DNA of 64,000 bases from an uncultured Oscillospiraceae bacterium (GTDB taxonomy: Bacteria > Bacillota > Clostridia > Oscillospirales > Ruminococcaceae): assembly GCA_905197685.1 (NCBI GenBank), contig CAJJZS010000004.1, positions 1 to 64,000 of the forward strand. The letters are read 5' to 3'. The position numbers and the translations under genes were made by a program. Within the stretch, counting starts at the first letter, position 1. Each line of letters starts with the position of its first letter. Below the pieces are notes generated by a model. That model saw nothing but the letters and a program-made list of their open reading frames with translations. It had not been told where the DNA came from and did not search any database. Positions 39,794-48,124 of the stretch are shown here, in pieces.

Positions 39794-40722
39794 AAGCTCG
39801 CCGCCTTTCCTCCGGTCAGGGAAAGAAAAATATCCTCCAGGCTGGTTTGTCGCTCCTCCATGCGCAAAAGGTCAATCCGATGTTCAAAAAGAGTGCGGGA
39901 AAGACGGGCAGCCAACGGGTCGCTGAGCATGGAAATCAGCAGATAATCTTCTTGTTCGGACAACTCGCAGCTGACAGAGCAGGATTGCAGCAGACGCAGC
40001 GCGGCATAGTTATCGGAGGTGCGAATTGCTAACTGATGTTTTGACTTTGCGTGAAGGGCGGAAAGGCTGTCCTGAAATACCATTTCCCCCTCCCGAATGA
40101 TGCCGACGGTATCTGCCATCTGGTCAATTTCACTGAGCAGATGACTGGATACCACAACAGTCATGCCGAATCGAGCAGGCAGAGAGCAGATTAACTCCCG
40201 CATTTCCTGAATGCCGGCAGGGTCCAGACCGTTGGTGGGTTCGTCCAAAATCAACAGTTTGGGAAATCCGAGCAGAGCGGCGGCAAGTCCCAGACGCTGC
40301 TTCATTCCGAGAGAAAAATGAGCGACTTTCTTGTTGTCCTGATGCTCCAGTCGGACGATTTGTAAAACCTGGTCGATCTGTTTTTCGGGGACATCTCTCA
40401 AGGTTTGTACGATTTTTAAATTTTCTTTTGCGGTGAGATGCCCGTAATAGCTGGGACTTTCGATTAAGCTGCCCACCTGTTTTAAAACAGAAATCCGGTT
40501 TTGTTCGTTCATTGGTTTGCCAAACACAGAAATTGTTCCGTCGGTCGGTTTCACCAATCCAAGAATCATTTTAAGGGTTGTAGATTTTCCTGCGCCGTTG
40601 GGTCCTAAAAATCCATAAACAGAACCCTCGGGTACACAAAGGGAAAGATGATTGACACGAAAAACGCCGGAATATTGTTTACAAAGATTGTCTGTTTGAA
40701 TGATATTGTGATTGCTCATCAT
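39790..40722 (-). CDS. ABC transporter ATP-binding protein (MutF/BcrA-like)
   Basis: 310 residues. Walker A GPNGAGKST (about residues 39-47), Q-loop, signature FSLGMKQRLGLAAAL, Walker B LLILDEPTNGLD and the H-loop SSHLLSEID are complete. The 90-residue C-terminal tail resembles bacitracin/lantibiotic transporter ATPases. Start at 40722 or the next ATG at 40719, with AAGGAGG upstream. First gene of the operon, divergent from its two-component system. Confidence 0.93.
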   Translation of the reverse strand: MMSNHNIIQTDNLCKQYSGVFRVNHLSLCVPEGSVYGFLGPNGAGKSTTLKMILGLVKPTDGTISVFGKPMNEQNRISVLKQVGSLIESPSYYGHLTAKENLKIVQTLRDVPEKQIDQVLQIVRLEHQDNKKVAHFSLGMKQRLGLAAALLGFPKLLILDEPTNGLDPAGIQEMRELICSLPARFGMTVVVSSHLLSEIDQMADTVGIIREGEMVFQDSLSALHAKSKHQLAIRTSDNYAALRLLQSCSVSCELSEQEDYLLISMLSDPLAARLSRTLFEHRIDLLRMEERQTSLEDIFLSLTGGKAASL

Positions 40723-40757
40723 GAGAACCTCCTTTTACCAACAGAATACCCTGTCAG

Positions 40758-40798
40758 CCTTACATCTCGATGAAGCTCTCCTTACATTTTCCTTACTT
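40758..40798. promoter_or_regulatory. CCTTACAT direct repeats, candidate response-regulator site
   Basis: CCTTACAT at 40758-40765 and 40780-40787 and CCTTACTT at 40791-40798 are spaced 22 and 11 bp apart, i.e. two and one helical turns. They lie between the divergent ABC and two-component genes, as OmpR-type regulators of lantibiotic immunity systems usually bind. Confidence 0.65.
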
Positions 40799-40830
40799 TT
40801 TTATAAAATACGGCGAAATGAATGCAGCTG

Positions 40831-40839
40831 TGGTATAAT
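40831..40839 (+). promoter_or_regulatory. Extended -10 of the two-component operon
   Basis: TGGTATAAT is a TG-N-TATAAT extended -10; the -35 position is poor, which fits an activator-dependent promoter. It lies 32 bp downstream of the last CCTTAC repeat. Confidence 0.6.
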
Positions 40840-40867
40840 AAAAGAAAAATTGGGAGGGAGAAGCAAA

Positions 40868-41572
40868 ATGAAGGAAAGGCACAATCGTATTTTATTGGTT
40901 GATGATGAACCGCAGATTCGGGTTATGCTTCGGGATATTTTGGAACAACAGGGATATGTGGTGGCAACAGCGAAGGACTGCGCGCAGGCGATGGAGGAAT
41001 ATCGGCAGTTTTTGCCCGATGCGGTGCTGTTGGATGTGATGCTGCCCGATGGGGACGGATTTACTTTATGTGAGCAGATTAGATGCAGCTCGGATTTGCC
41101 GGTGTTGTTTCTGTCCGCAAGGGACGAGGACGAGGCGCGCCTGAAGGGCTTGGGACTGGGAGCAGACGATTATATCACAAAACCGTTTTTACCCAAAGAA
41201 TTGCTGCTGCGTCTGGCGGCGGTGATGCGGCGGGTATATCGGGAAGAACAAAAGCAGGAGCTGTGTCTGGGAAACCGCGTGATAGACTGGGGAGCGGGAA
41301 CCGTTTCATGGGAAGGAAATACGGTACAGCTGACCGCAAAGGAGTATACCCTCCTGCGAAAGCTGTGGGAAAATCGAGGAAATATCGTAACGGTGGACGC
41401 GCTCTGTTCTTCTTTGTGGGACGGGGTGTTGATTGGATATGAAAACACGCTGATGGTGCATATCCGCCGTTTGCGCGAAAAGATTGAGGAGGACCCTTCT
41501 CATCCCAAATGGCTGCTGACAGTGCGGGGATTGGGGTATCGCTTGGCAAAGGAAAAGGCGGGAAGAGAATGA
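40868..41572 (+). CDS. OmpR-family response regulator (lantibiotic immunity type)
   Basis: 234 residues from ATG 40868 (GGGAGG upstream). Receiver domain with the DDE acid pocket, phosphoacceptor aspartate in VLLDVMLPDGDG (about residue 57), the S in FLSARD and K in YITKPF; a C-terminal winged helix with LTAKEYTLLRKLWENRGNIV. Overlaps the kinase gene by 4 bp. Likely activates the divergent ABC operon. Confidence 0.92.
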   Translation: MKERHNRILLVDDEPQIRVMLRDILEQQGYVVATAKDCAQAMEEYRQFLPDAVLLDVMLPDGDGFTLCEQIRCSSDLPVLFLSARDEDEARLKGLGLGADDYITKPFLPKELLLRLAAVMRRVYREEQKQELCLGNRVIDWGAGTVSWEGNTVQLTAKEYTLLRKLWENRGNIVTVDALCSSLWDGVLIGYENTLMVHIRRLREKIEEDPSHPKWLLTVRGLGYRLAKEKAGRE

Positions 41573-42777
41573 ATATCCGAAAAATTTATCAGGCAGCGCT
41601 GTTGATTTTGCTTTCTGCGCTGTTGATTGTGGGGATTACCGTAGCGGGAATGTTTAGCTTTATATGGATAACCTCCCATGAAAAACAATCGTGGAATGTG
41701 TCGATGGAACAGATTTCTTCCGTGTTAAAAAAGACCGAACAGGGCTATCAGCTGACGGACAGCAGCCTGTTGAGCAAAAATGAACTGTGGGCAATTCTGA
41801 TTGACGAGCAGGGAGAGGTAATTTGGGAATGGGAAAAACCGCAGGAAATTCCAAACCGGTACACTCTTACCGATGTCGCTTCTTTTAGCCGTTGGTATCT
41901 GAAAGATTATCCGGTTCATGTCAGAATTCGGGAGGACGGATTGCTGGTTTTGGGATTTCCGAAAAACAGTATTTGGAAATACGGAATAGAATTTGATATG
42001 AATATTGTCAAAATGATTCCGGGCTGGGTAGGCGGTATTTTTCTGATTTCTCTGATTTGTGTGGTTGTCATTTTAAGAAAGGTACTGAAAAAATGGTTTT
42101 CCAAAGAACAGCAGGAGCGGGATAAGGCACGTTCCAACTGGATTAACGGAATATCGCATGATATTCGTACCCCACTGAGCATGGTGATGGGATATGCAAG
42201 CCAGCTGGAAGAGGACAGCGATTTGACGCAGGAACAGCGGAACAAGGCAGCAGTAATTCGCCGCCAAAGCCAGACTATAAAATCATTGGTGGGGGATTTA
42301 AACCTGACCATGCGTCTGGATTATGAAATGCAGCCGCTGAGAAAAACAATGATTTATCCGGCAGCGTTGGTTCGCCAAACCGCCGCTGATTTTTTAAACA
42401 GCGGTTTAGACGAACGATATGAGCTGGAGGTTATCATTTCCGAAGAGGGACAGGGGATTTGCCTGTGCGCCGATGAAGCGCTGCTGCGCAGAGCGTTGGA
42501 CAACCTTGTCAACAACTGCGTTCGCCATAATCCCGACGGATGCAGCATTGTGCTGGAGGTAAAGCAGAAAGAAAACCAATGTATCATTTCGGTAAAAAAC
42601 AGCACAGATAAAACGGTTCAGCCGACAGAGCAGACACAGGAAACCGACTTGGACGGAATGGCGTCGCACGGAACAGGTCTGCGATTGGTTCAACAAATTG
42701 CCCGTGCGCACGCAGGCACGGCAAAACTTTGTATCAAAGACGGTGTTTTTCTGTGCGAAGTGAGTTTTCCGATTTGA
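41569..42777 (+). CDS. Sensor histidine kinase of the lantibiotic immunity system
   Basis: 402 residues. TM1 at about 9-33, an extracytoplasmic domain of about 115 residues, TM2 at about 152-172, then a HisKA domain with ISHDIRTPLS and an ATPase domain with DNLVNNCVRHN and GTGLRLVQQIARAHAG. The 115-residue sensing loop differs from the very short loops of BceS-type sensors and is nearer to NisK/SpaK types. Starts within the regulator stop codon (ATGA). Confidence 0.9.
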   Translation: MNIRKIYQAALLILLSALLIVGITVAGMFSFIWITSHEKQSWNVSMEQISSVLKKTEQGYQLTDSSLLSKNELWAILIDEQGEVIWEWEKPQEIPNRYTLTDVASFSRWYLKDYPVHVRIREDGLLVLGFPKNSIWKYGIEFDMNIVKMIPGWVGGIFLISLICVVVILRKVLKKWFSKEQQERDKARSNWINGISHDIRTPLSMVMGYASQLEEDSDLTQEQRNKAAVIRRQSQTIKSLVGDLNLTMRLDYEMQPLRKTMIYPAALVRQTAADFLNSGLDERYELEVIISEEGQGICLCADEALLRRALDNLVNNCVRHNPDGCSIVLEVKQKENQCIISVKNSTDKTVQPTEQTQETDLDGMASHGTGLRLVQQIARAHAGTAKLCIKDGVFLCEVSFPI

Positions 42778-42930
42778 AAAGATGCGACATCTGCCGATTA
42801 TGTGTAGAGAATCTTTATTTTTTCCTTTAAAGCTTTATTCTGATTGAGTAGAATATAAATAAAAACCGAAAAGCATGATGTACAAACTATATAAAAATAA
42901 AAAGTAAAGTTGAAAAATAGATATTAACTA

Positions 42931-42959
42931 TTGACTAAAATGAAATTCTCTGATATTCT
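42931..42959 (+). promoter_or_regulatory. Promoter candidate for the peptide-binding protein
   Basis: TTGACT (42931-42936), 17-bp spacer, TATTCT (42954-42959). A second -10 (TGTATAAT) ends at 42969. Confidence 0.4.
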
Positions 42960-42969
42960 ACTGTATAAT

Positions 42970-43007
42970 GATTCATGATTCTTTTGATTTCAAAAAAATC
43001 ATGAATC
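42970..43007 (+). promoter_or_regulatory. Leader hairpin before the peptide-binding protein gene
   Basis: GATTCATGATT (42970-42980) and AATCATGAATC (42997-43007) form an 11-bp stem with a 16-base loop, 36 bases before the start codon. It may stabilise the mRNA or act as an operator. Confidence 0.5.
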
Positions 43008-43042
43008 GCTGAAAAATACCTGTACAGCAGAGGAGGAGAATA

Positions 43043-45004
43043 ATGAATAAGAGATTGGCAAAAGTATTCGCACCTGTTTTAGCGGTCATCTTGATTTTTG
43101 GCGGTTGTTCCGGGGTAAATCCGGCAGAGGAAAGACCGACAGATACATCCTCTGCCCAAGCGCAGAACAGCAAGAAAGACGGAAATGAATTAAAAGAAAT
43201 TACCATTCCAAATATCGCAACAGGAGAGTTGGAAACTTTTAACTTTTTACACAGTCAGACTGCGGAGGATGCCCAGGCATTGTTGAATTTATGGGACGGA
43301 TTGCTTACTTCCAACAGCAGGGGAGAACTGGTTCCCGCAATCGCAGAGGAATGGGGAACCGAGGACGGCGGATTGACATGGACATTTCATATCCGCGACG
43401 GTGTGAAATGGGTTGATGTTAACGGAAAAGAGATGGCAGACTGTAACGCTAACGATTTTGCAACCGGAATGGAGTGGGTTTTAAACTTTCACAAAAATGA
43501 GTCTGTGAACACTTCGATGCCACTGGAAATGATTAAAGGAGCCAAAGAGTATTATGAATATACAAAAACGCTGTCTAAGGAAGAAGCATATGCGCTGACA
43601 GGCGGCGAAGGTTCAAAATTCAGAGAAATGGTAGGAATGGAAATTCCCGATGAATTAACATTAATCTATCATTGTATTGCGGAAAAACCGTATTTTGATA
43701 CACTGGCAACTTCAAATGCGCTGTATCCTTTGGCACAGGGATTGGTAGACCGGTTAGGTGTTGACGGAATCGCTTCAATGAACAATACTAATATGTGGTA
43801 TAACGGCGGTTATACGATGACTTCTTATATCCAGGGAAATGAAAAGGTATTTACTCCAAATCCGAAATATTGGGATACCGAGTGTACCAGATTTGACCAT
43901 GTTACGATTAGAATGGTGGAATCTTGGGATACGGCATATCAGCTTTATCAGGCAGGAGAGGTAGATTATGTGAAGCTGACAGAAAGTATGGTTAAGACAA
44001 TCAGCAGCAATCCCAACCACGAATTTTATGAATATATGGTTCCCGATAAGCCCAGCACCAGTTCTTATCAATTCCATTGGAATTACGCAAAGAATAAAGA
44101 AGACGGTACACCGGACACAAACTGGAATACGGCGATTGCAAACGAAGCCTTCCGAAAATCAATCTACTACGGATTGGATTTAAAGGATTATTACGGAAGA
44201 TTTAATGCAGTAGATCCGTTAAAATGTGAAAATGATACATTTACCTGCCGCAATCTTGTAAGAACATCACAAGGCAGGGATTATATTGAACTGGTAGAAG
44301 AACGTCTGAATTTGCCGGAAAATAATGGGGAAAACACCAGAAGATACAATAAAGAAAAGGGAGAAGAATATAAACAGCAGGCAATCGAAGAATTGACCGA
44401 CTTGGGCGTAACTTTCCCGGTAGAAATGGATTATTATATTGCCGGAGCAAATCAAACTCAGCTGGACAATGCAACTGTACTAAAAAACAGCTTTGAAAAT
44501 GATTTGGGAGCAGATTATATTAAGCTCAATATTAAAACTTATATTTCCAGCCTGAGTAAAGAAGTCAGAGATCCTCGCTTGCAGTCCTTTGTTATTAACG
44601 GTTGGAGCGCAGATTACAATGACCCGAAAAATTATTTGGGTCAGACCATTATGGGAAATGACAATGCGTGGTATGCTAAAGCATACTCCAACATCAATTT
44701 GGTGGAAGAAACACCGGCAACCAAAGAACTGTTGGAACAGTATCGAACCTATACCGATATGGTGGAAAAAGCAGACGCGATTTCAATGGATATGGACGCG
44801 CGGTATGAAGCGTTTGCCGATGCAGAAGCATATATGCTGCAACATATCCACATTATGCCATGCTACTATAATGCAGGCTGGTGTTTGACACGCTATAATG
44901 TCCATGCAGAGTTTAGCGGTTCTAAAATGAGAAACTGGGAAACTCAGGCAGACGGTTATACGATAGATGAGGTAAACGCAATTTTAGAAGCTCAAAAAGA
45001 ATAA
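43043..45004 (+). CDS. Peptide ABC transporter substrate-binding lipoprotein (OppA-like)
   Basis: 653 residues. A signal peptide ends in a lipobox around FGGC, so it is a lipoprotein. The family 5 solute-binding fold is evident: LWDGLLTSNSRGELVPAIAE, then GLTWTFHIRDGVKWVDVNG, FRKSIYYGLD and the C-terminal half with INGWSADYNDPKNYL. Binds oligopeptides outside the cell. No permease or ATPase genes of the Opp system are next to it. Confidence 0.93.
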   Translation: MNKRLAKVFAPVLAVILIFGGCSGVNPAEERPTDTSSAQAQNSKKDGNELKEITIPNIATGELETFNFLHSQTAEDAQALLNLWDGLLTSNSRGELVPAIAEEWGTEDGGLTWTFHIRDGVKWVDVNGKEMADCNANDFATGMEWVLNFHKNESVNTSMPLEMIKGAKEYYEYTKTLSKEEAYALTGGEGSKFREMVGMEIPDELTLIYHCIAEKPYFDTLATSNALYPLAQGLVDRLGVDGIASMNNTNMWYNGGYTMTSYIQGNEKVFTPNPKYWDTECTRFDHVTIRMVESWDTAYQLYQAGEVDYVKLTESMVKTISSNPNHEFYEYMVPDKPSTSSYQFHWNYAKNKEDGTPDTNWNTAIANEAFRKSIYYGLDLKDYYGRFNAVDPLKCENDTFTCRNLVRTSQGRDYIELVEERLNLPENNGENTRRYNKEKGEEYKQQAIEELTDLGVTFPVEMDYYIAGANQTQLDNATVLKNSFENDLGADYIKLNIKTYISSLSKEVRDPRLQSFVINGWSADYNDPKNYLGQTIMGNDNAWYAKAYSNINLVEETPATKELLEQYRTYTDMVEKADAISMDMDARYEAFADAEAYMLQHIHIMPCYYNAGWCLTRYNVHAEFSGSKMRNWETQADGYTIDEVNAILEAQKE

Positions 45005-45021
45005 AACCGAAAACAGACAAT

Positions 45022-45051
45022 AAAAAATCCACACAAATGTGTGGATTTTTT
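45022..45051. terminator. Bidirectional terminator
   Basis: AAAAAATCCACAC (45022-45034) and GTGTGGATTTTTT (45039-45051), AAAT loop; lies between the convergent peptide-binding and lipoprotein genes. Confidence 0.9.
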
Positions 45052-45059
45052 ATGTCCTG

Positions 45060-45731
45060 TTAAAAACTTTCTCCGATTACAATACAAGAAGGTTCGGGGA
45101 GTTCGTGACAGTCATCATAAATAAATTGGTATTCTCCGTTATTCTCCGGATTTTTTTTCATTAAAACAGTTCCGTAAGCAACGGTAACATTTTCAATCCC
45201 ATTGCGCAGTTCGGAAAAATATTCATATTGAATCAAAAGATAGTCATCCAACTGAAATGCTCCGACAACCTTTGAGTCGGTTGTAGAACCGATTCCCCAG
45301 GTATGATAACATTCTAATTCTTCATTGTACATTCTTGCTTTTCTCAAATACTCGGTGCTGACATCAAAATATTTTTGAATACACGATTCAACCTTTTCTT
45401 GGGGATAGATAGGAAGTCCTTCCTCTGTTTTCCCCTCCTTTTCCGGTCGTTCTTTCACAAGATAAAAGACAATTAAACTGTCGGGTGGAATCTTGGTAGG
45501 GTCTTTAACGTCCAAAATGCAGTAGCTAAACGGATGGATATAATCTTCATTGAGTTGTTGTAATGCTTGAGGGTCGGTAATAGGAGTAAATCGTGACAAA
45601 ATTTCTTTGCCGGACAGTTCTGTTTCATAAGACTGCGGCGGAACAGACTCAGAGGAGGACTGATTGCAAGCGACAAAAATAAACATAAGGAATAGAGCAA
45701 GAAACAAAGAGATAACACGAACAGACTTCAT
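45060..45731 (-). CDS. Lipoprotein of unknown function
   Basis: 223 residues. A signal peptide with lipobox VAC near residue 22 is followed by a Ser-rich linker and a soluble domain with no recognised family. GGGGTG precedes the ATG. Transcribed alone, convergent with the peptide-binding protein; no functional clue. Confidence 0.7.
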   Translation of the reverse strand: MKSVRVISLFLALFLMFIFVACNQSSSESVPPQSYETELSGKEILSRFTPITDPQALQQLNEDYIHPFSYCILDVKDPTKIPPDSLIVFYLVKERPEKEGKTEEGLPIYPQEKVESCIQKYFDVSTEYLRKARMYNEELECYHTWGIGSTTDSKVVGAFQLDDYLLIQYEYFSELRNGIENVTVAYGTVLMKKNPENNGEYQFIYDDCHELPEPSCIVIGESF

Positions 45732-45912
45732 AAAATCACCCCTTAAAAAATAGAAAATATTCTTATTCTATAAAAGTAAATATACAATATAAAAATGAAT
45801 TATGTGAGATTAAAACATGAAGTTTAAATGATTTTAAATGCTAAAATAAAAAGTAAATTTTTCTGAATATATTTTCTCTTTAGTAGATAAGGAAACAAGC
45901 CCGCCCCTGCTG

Positions 45913-45920
45913 CATACAAT
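45913..45920 (+). promoter_or_regulatory. CATACAAT, mother-cell sigma -10 candidate
   Basis: CATACAAT matches the -10 used by sigma-E (and resembles sigma-K), which transcribes spoIIID in Bacillus subtilis. A matching -35 is not clear. Confidence 0.5.
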
Positions 45921-45958
45921 GGATAATGAAAATGAAAATCCACAAGGAGGGAATCAGG

Positions 45959-46249
45959 GTGAAAGGTTTACCGGAAGAACGAGCCGTAAAATTGGCGCAG
46001 TACATCGCCGAACAAAACGCAACGGTCAGACAGGCTGCCAAAAAGTTCGGAATCTCAAAAAGTACCGTTCATAAGGATGTTACCCAAAGAATCAAACAAT
46101 TCAGTCCGCAGCTGTACGAGCAGGTTCAGGAGGTTTTGGAACAAAATAAGAGGGAGCGGCATATCCGCGGAGGACTGGCTACCAAAGAAAAATACCTTGC
46201 AATCAGACAGGGTAACTCAGAAAAAAAGCAAGATTATGAGAAAAAGTAG
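45959..46249 (+). CDS. spoIIID: Sporulation transcription factor SpoIIID
   Basis: 96 residues from GTG 45959, preceded by AAGGAGGG. Helix-turn-helix ATVRQAAKKFGISKSTVHKD (residues about 20-39), then the RIKQFSPQLYEQVQEVL helix and the basic RHIRGGLATKEKY end, all characteristic of SpoIIID, which tunes sigma-E-dependent genes in the mother cell. Upstream in-frame starts lie too near the promoter and lack a ribosome site. Confidence 0.95.
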   Translation: MKGLPEERAVKLAQYIAEQNATVRQAAKKFGISKSTVHKDVTQRIKQFSPQLYEQVQEVLEQNKRERHIRGGLATKEKYLAIRQGNSEKKQDYEKK

Positions 46250-46383
46250 AAATTTATCTATATTCTTACAAAAAATTCATCAAGTTAAATCGTAAAAATC
46301 ATAAATTTTAAGAAAAAAACAGAGGTAAAATCGTTTAAATATACAAAAAATAGGCTTTATAGCATAAAACATGAACAAAAAGG

Positions 46384-46412
46384 TTGATTTCTAAAAGGAA
46401 ATTCACTATACT
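46384..46412 (+). promoter_or_regulatory. Promoter of the purine riboswitch transcript
   Basis: TTGATT (46384-46389), 17-bp spacer, TATACT (46407-46412). About 56 bp before the aptamer begins. Confidence 0.7.
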
Positions 46413-46467
46413 GTAATAGTAATAACTTTTCACACTTCTTTATTTGTACTTCTTTTTTGTTTGAAGC

Positions 46468-46538
46468 TGTCCATATAATCCGGCTGATTCGGAGCGGGAG
46501 TATCTACCAGACAACCGTAATTGTCTATGCTATGGATA
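46468..46538 (+). promoter_or_regulatory. Purine riboswitch (guanine type)
   Basis: P1 TGTCCAT/ATGGATA, J1/2 ATAATC, L2 GATTCGG, J2/3 TATCTACC, P3 AGACAA/TTGTCT closed by L3 CCGTAA, then J3/1 GCTATG. The base that sets specificity (position 74 in xpt numbering) is C, which points to guanine or hypoxanthine rather than adenine. It precedes a GltS-family transporter gene on the same strand, an unexpected target. Confidence 0.88.
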
Positions 46539-46634
46539 AGCTGTCTTTTTTTAAACTGCGGCATAGAAGGGTGAAATAAAAGTGCCGCACCTTCCGTTTG
46601 ATATTTTCTTAATATTTGTCTTTTTCCCGTATAA

Positions 46635-46672
46635 GCAAAAAGCATCGGTTTTTACCGGTGCTTTTTGCTCGT
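46635..46672 (+). terminator. Expression-platform terminator before gltS
   Basis: GCAAAAAGCATCGG (46635-46648) and CCGGTGCTTTTTGC (46655-46668), 14 bp with one G-U pair, 6-base loop. The T-run lies in the 3' arm. It sits between the riboswitch aptamer and the transporter gene, so ligand binding can control readthrough. An earlier helix TGCGGCA/TGCCGCA may be part of the switch. Confidence 0.75.
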
Positions 46673-46791
46673 TTCGGGCAGATTTTGATAGAAGATTAAC
46701 AACAAATTTTATAGCAATAAGGGGTGAATATTTCAAAAAAGGGGAAAGATAACAGATAGCGAAATAACGAGAGAAAAGAAAGGAATGTTTT

Positions 46792-47991
46792 ATGGTTATT
46801 CAGTTGGATTTGTACCAGACCGTGGCGATGGCGGTCATTGTCTTTGCGATGGGTTCTTTTTTTCGCAAAAGAGTATCGTTTTTTGAAAAATATTGTATTC
46901 CTGCGCCGGTTATCGGAGGAATTATCTTTGCGGTGCTGACGCTGATTTTAAATTTGACGGGAATTATGACGATTAACACCGATGACACCATGCAAAATGT
47001 ATTCATGACACTGTTTTTTACCAGCGTCGGTTATACAGCGAGCTTAAAGCTGCTGAAAAAAGGGGGCTTGCAGGTTCTCATCTTTGTTGCGGCGGCAACA
47101 GGAATTGTTGTTTTGCAGGACGCATTGGGAGTCGGTTTAGCGGCAGCATTTGATATGGACCCGTTAATGGGGCTGTGTGTCGGCTCTATTCCGATGGTGG
47201 GCGGACACGGAACGGCAGGTTCTTTTGGAACGATGCTCGAAACACAGTTCGGCGTAGCGGGCGCAGGAACCGTTTCAATGGCTGCGGCAACCTTTGGATT
47301 GATTGTGGGAGGCTTAATCGGCGGTCCGGTTGCCAAAAGAAGAATTAACAAGCATCGCTTGGTTTGTCACAGTCCAATGGACGAAAACGGAGTTGACAGT
47401 TTTTCGGAAGAAAAGATTAACCAGAAACCGACTGCGGAGCAGATTCTCAAAGCATTTTGTATGCTGTTTTTGGCGGCGGGATTGGGCAGTGTGATTTCTT
47501 CGCTGATTCAAAAAACAGGATTAACTTTCCCTTCTTACATCGGGGCGATGCTGGCAGCGGCTTTGCTGCGGAATATGTCGGACGTTACCAAAAAGTTTAC
47601 CATTATGGAAGATATTATCGAAGTGTTGGGAAATGTATCGCTTTCCCTGTTCCTGTCCATGGCGTTGATGAGCCTGAAGCTGTGGGAACTTGCAGAGCTT
47701 GCAGGTCCGATGGTAGTTATGTTGCTTGCACAGACGGTTCTGATGGCGCTGATGGCATATTTTATTGTGTTCCGCATGATGGGCTCGGATTATGAAGCGG
47801 CAGTAATGTCCTCGGCAGCTTGTGGATTCGGTATGGGCGCAACGCCGAATGCGATTGCAAATATGCAGGCAATCAGCAATATTTACGGTCCTGCGCCGAG
47901 AGCTTTTTTTATTGTGCCGTTGGTGGGAAGTTTGTTTATTGATTTTATCAACGGAATTGTGCTGACCTTGTTTATCAACATTCTTCACTGA
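46792..47991 (+). CDS. gltS: GltS-family sodium/glutamate symporter
   Basis: 399 residues with about ten to twelve membrane segments. IPAPVIGGIIFAVL near the start, GSIPMVGGHGTAGSFGTMLE in the middle (re-entrant loop) and GFGMGATPNAIANMQAIS near the end are the family signature. Takes up glutamate with sodium in characterised members. Its control by a guanine-type riboswitch is unusual and raises the option of a purine-related substrate or a link to glutamine-dependent purine synthesis. Confidence 0.9.
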   Translation: MVIQLDLYQTVAMAVIVFAMGSFFRKRVSFFEKYCIPAPVIGGIIFAVLTLILNLTGIMTINTDDTMQNVFMTLFFTSVGYTASLKLLKKGGLQVLIFVAAATGIVVLQDALGVGLAAAFDMDPLMGLCVGSIPMVGGHGTAGSFGTMLETQFGVAGAGTVSMAAATFGLIVGGLIGGPVAKRRINKHRLVCHSPMDENGVDSFSEEKINQKPTAEQILKAFCMLFLAAGLGSVISSLIQKTGLTFPSYIGAMLAAALLRNMSDVTKKFTIMEDIIEVLGNVSLSLFLSMALMSLKLWELAELAGPMVVMLLAQTVLMALMAYFIVFRMMGSDYEAAVMSSAACGFGMGATPNAIANMQAISNIYGPAPRAFFIVPLVGSLFIDFINGIVLTLFINILH

Positions 47992-48063
47992 TCTTTGTGG
48001 AAAAAAATCATTTTTATTTCTTGATTTCAGTGTTTTTAACATTTTAAAATACTCAAAGTCAAT

Positions 48064-48098
48064 AAAAAACTCCCGTACCGCAAGGTACGGGAGTTTTT
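48064..48098. terminator. Bidirectional terminator between gltS and rplA
   Basis: AAAAACTCCCGTACC and GGTACGGGAGTTTTT (48065-48079, 48084-48098), 15 bp, GCAA loop. Confidence 0.93.
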
Positions 48099-48124
48099 GT
48101 ATTCTATCTTCAGCCAAAAGCCGA

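Noticed and set aside
38206..42777. Lantibiotic precursor gene near the immunity operon
   Set aside because: Short ORFs in the intergenic regions were read on both strands; none shows a leader plus Cys/Ser/Thr-rich core with a ribosome site.
46430..46645. Minus-strand ORF of 71 residues
   Set aside because: It is antisense to the purine riboswitch and its terminator, and its start lies in the terminator stem without a ribosome site.
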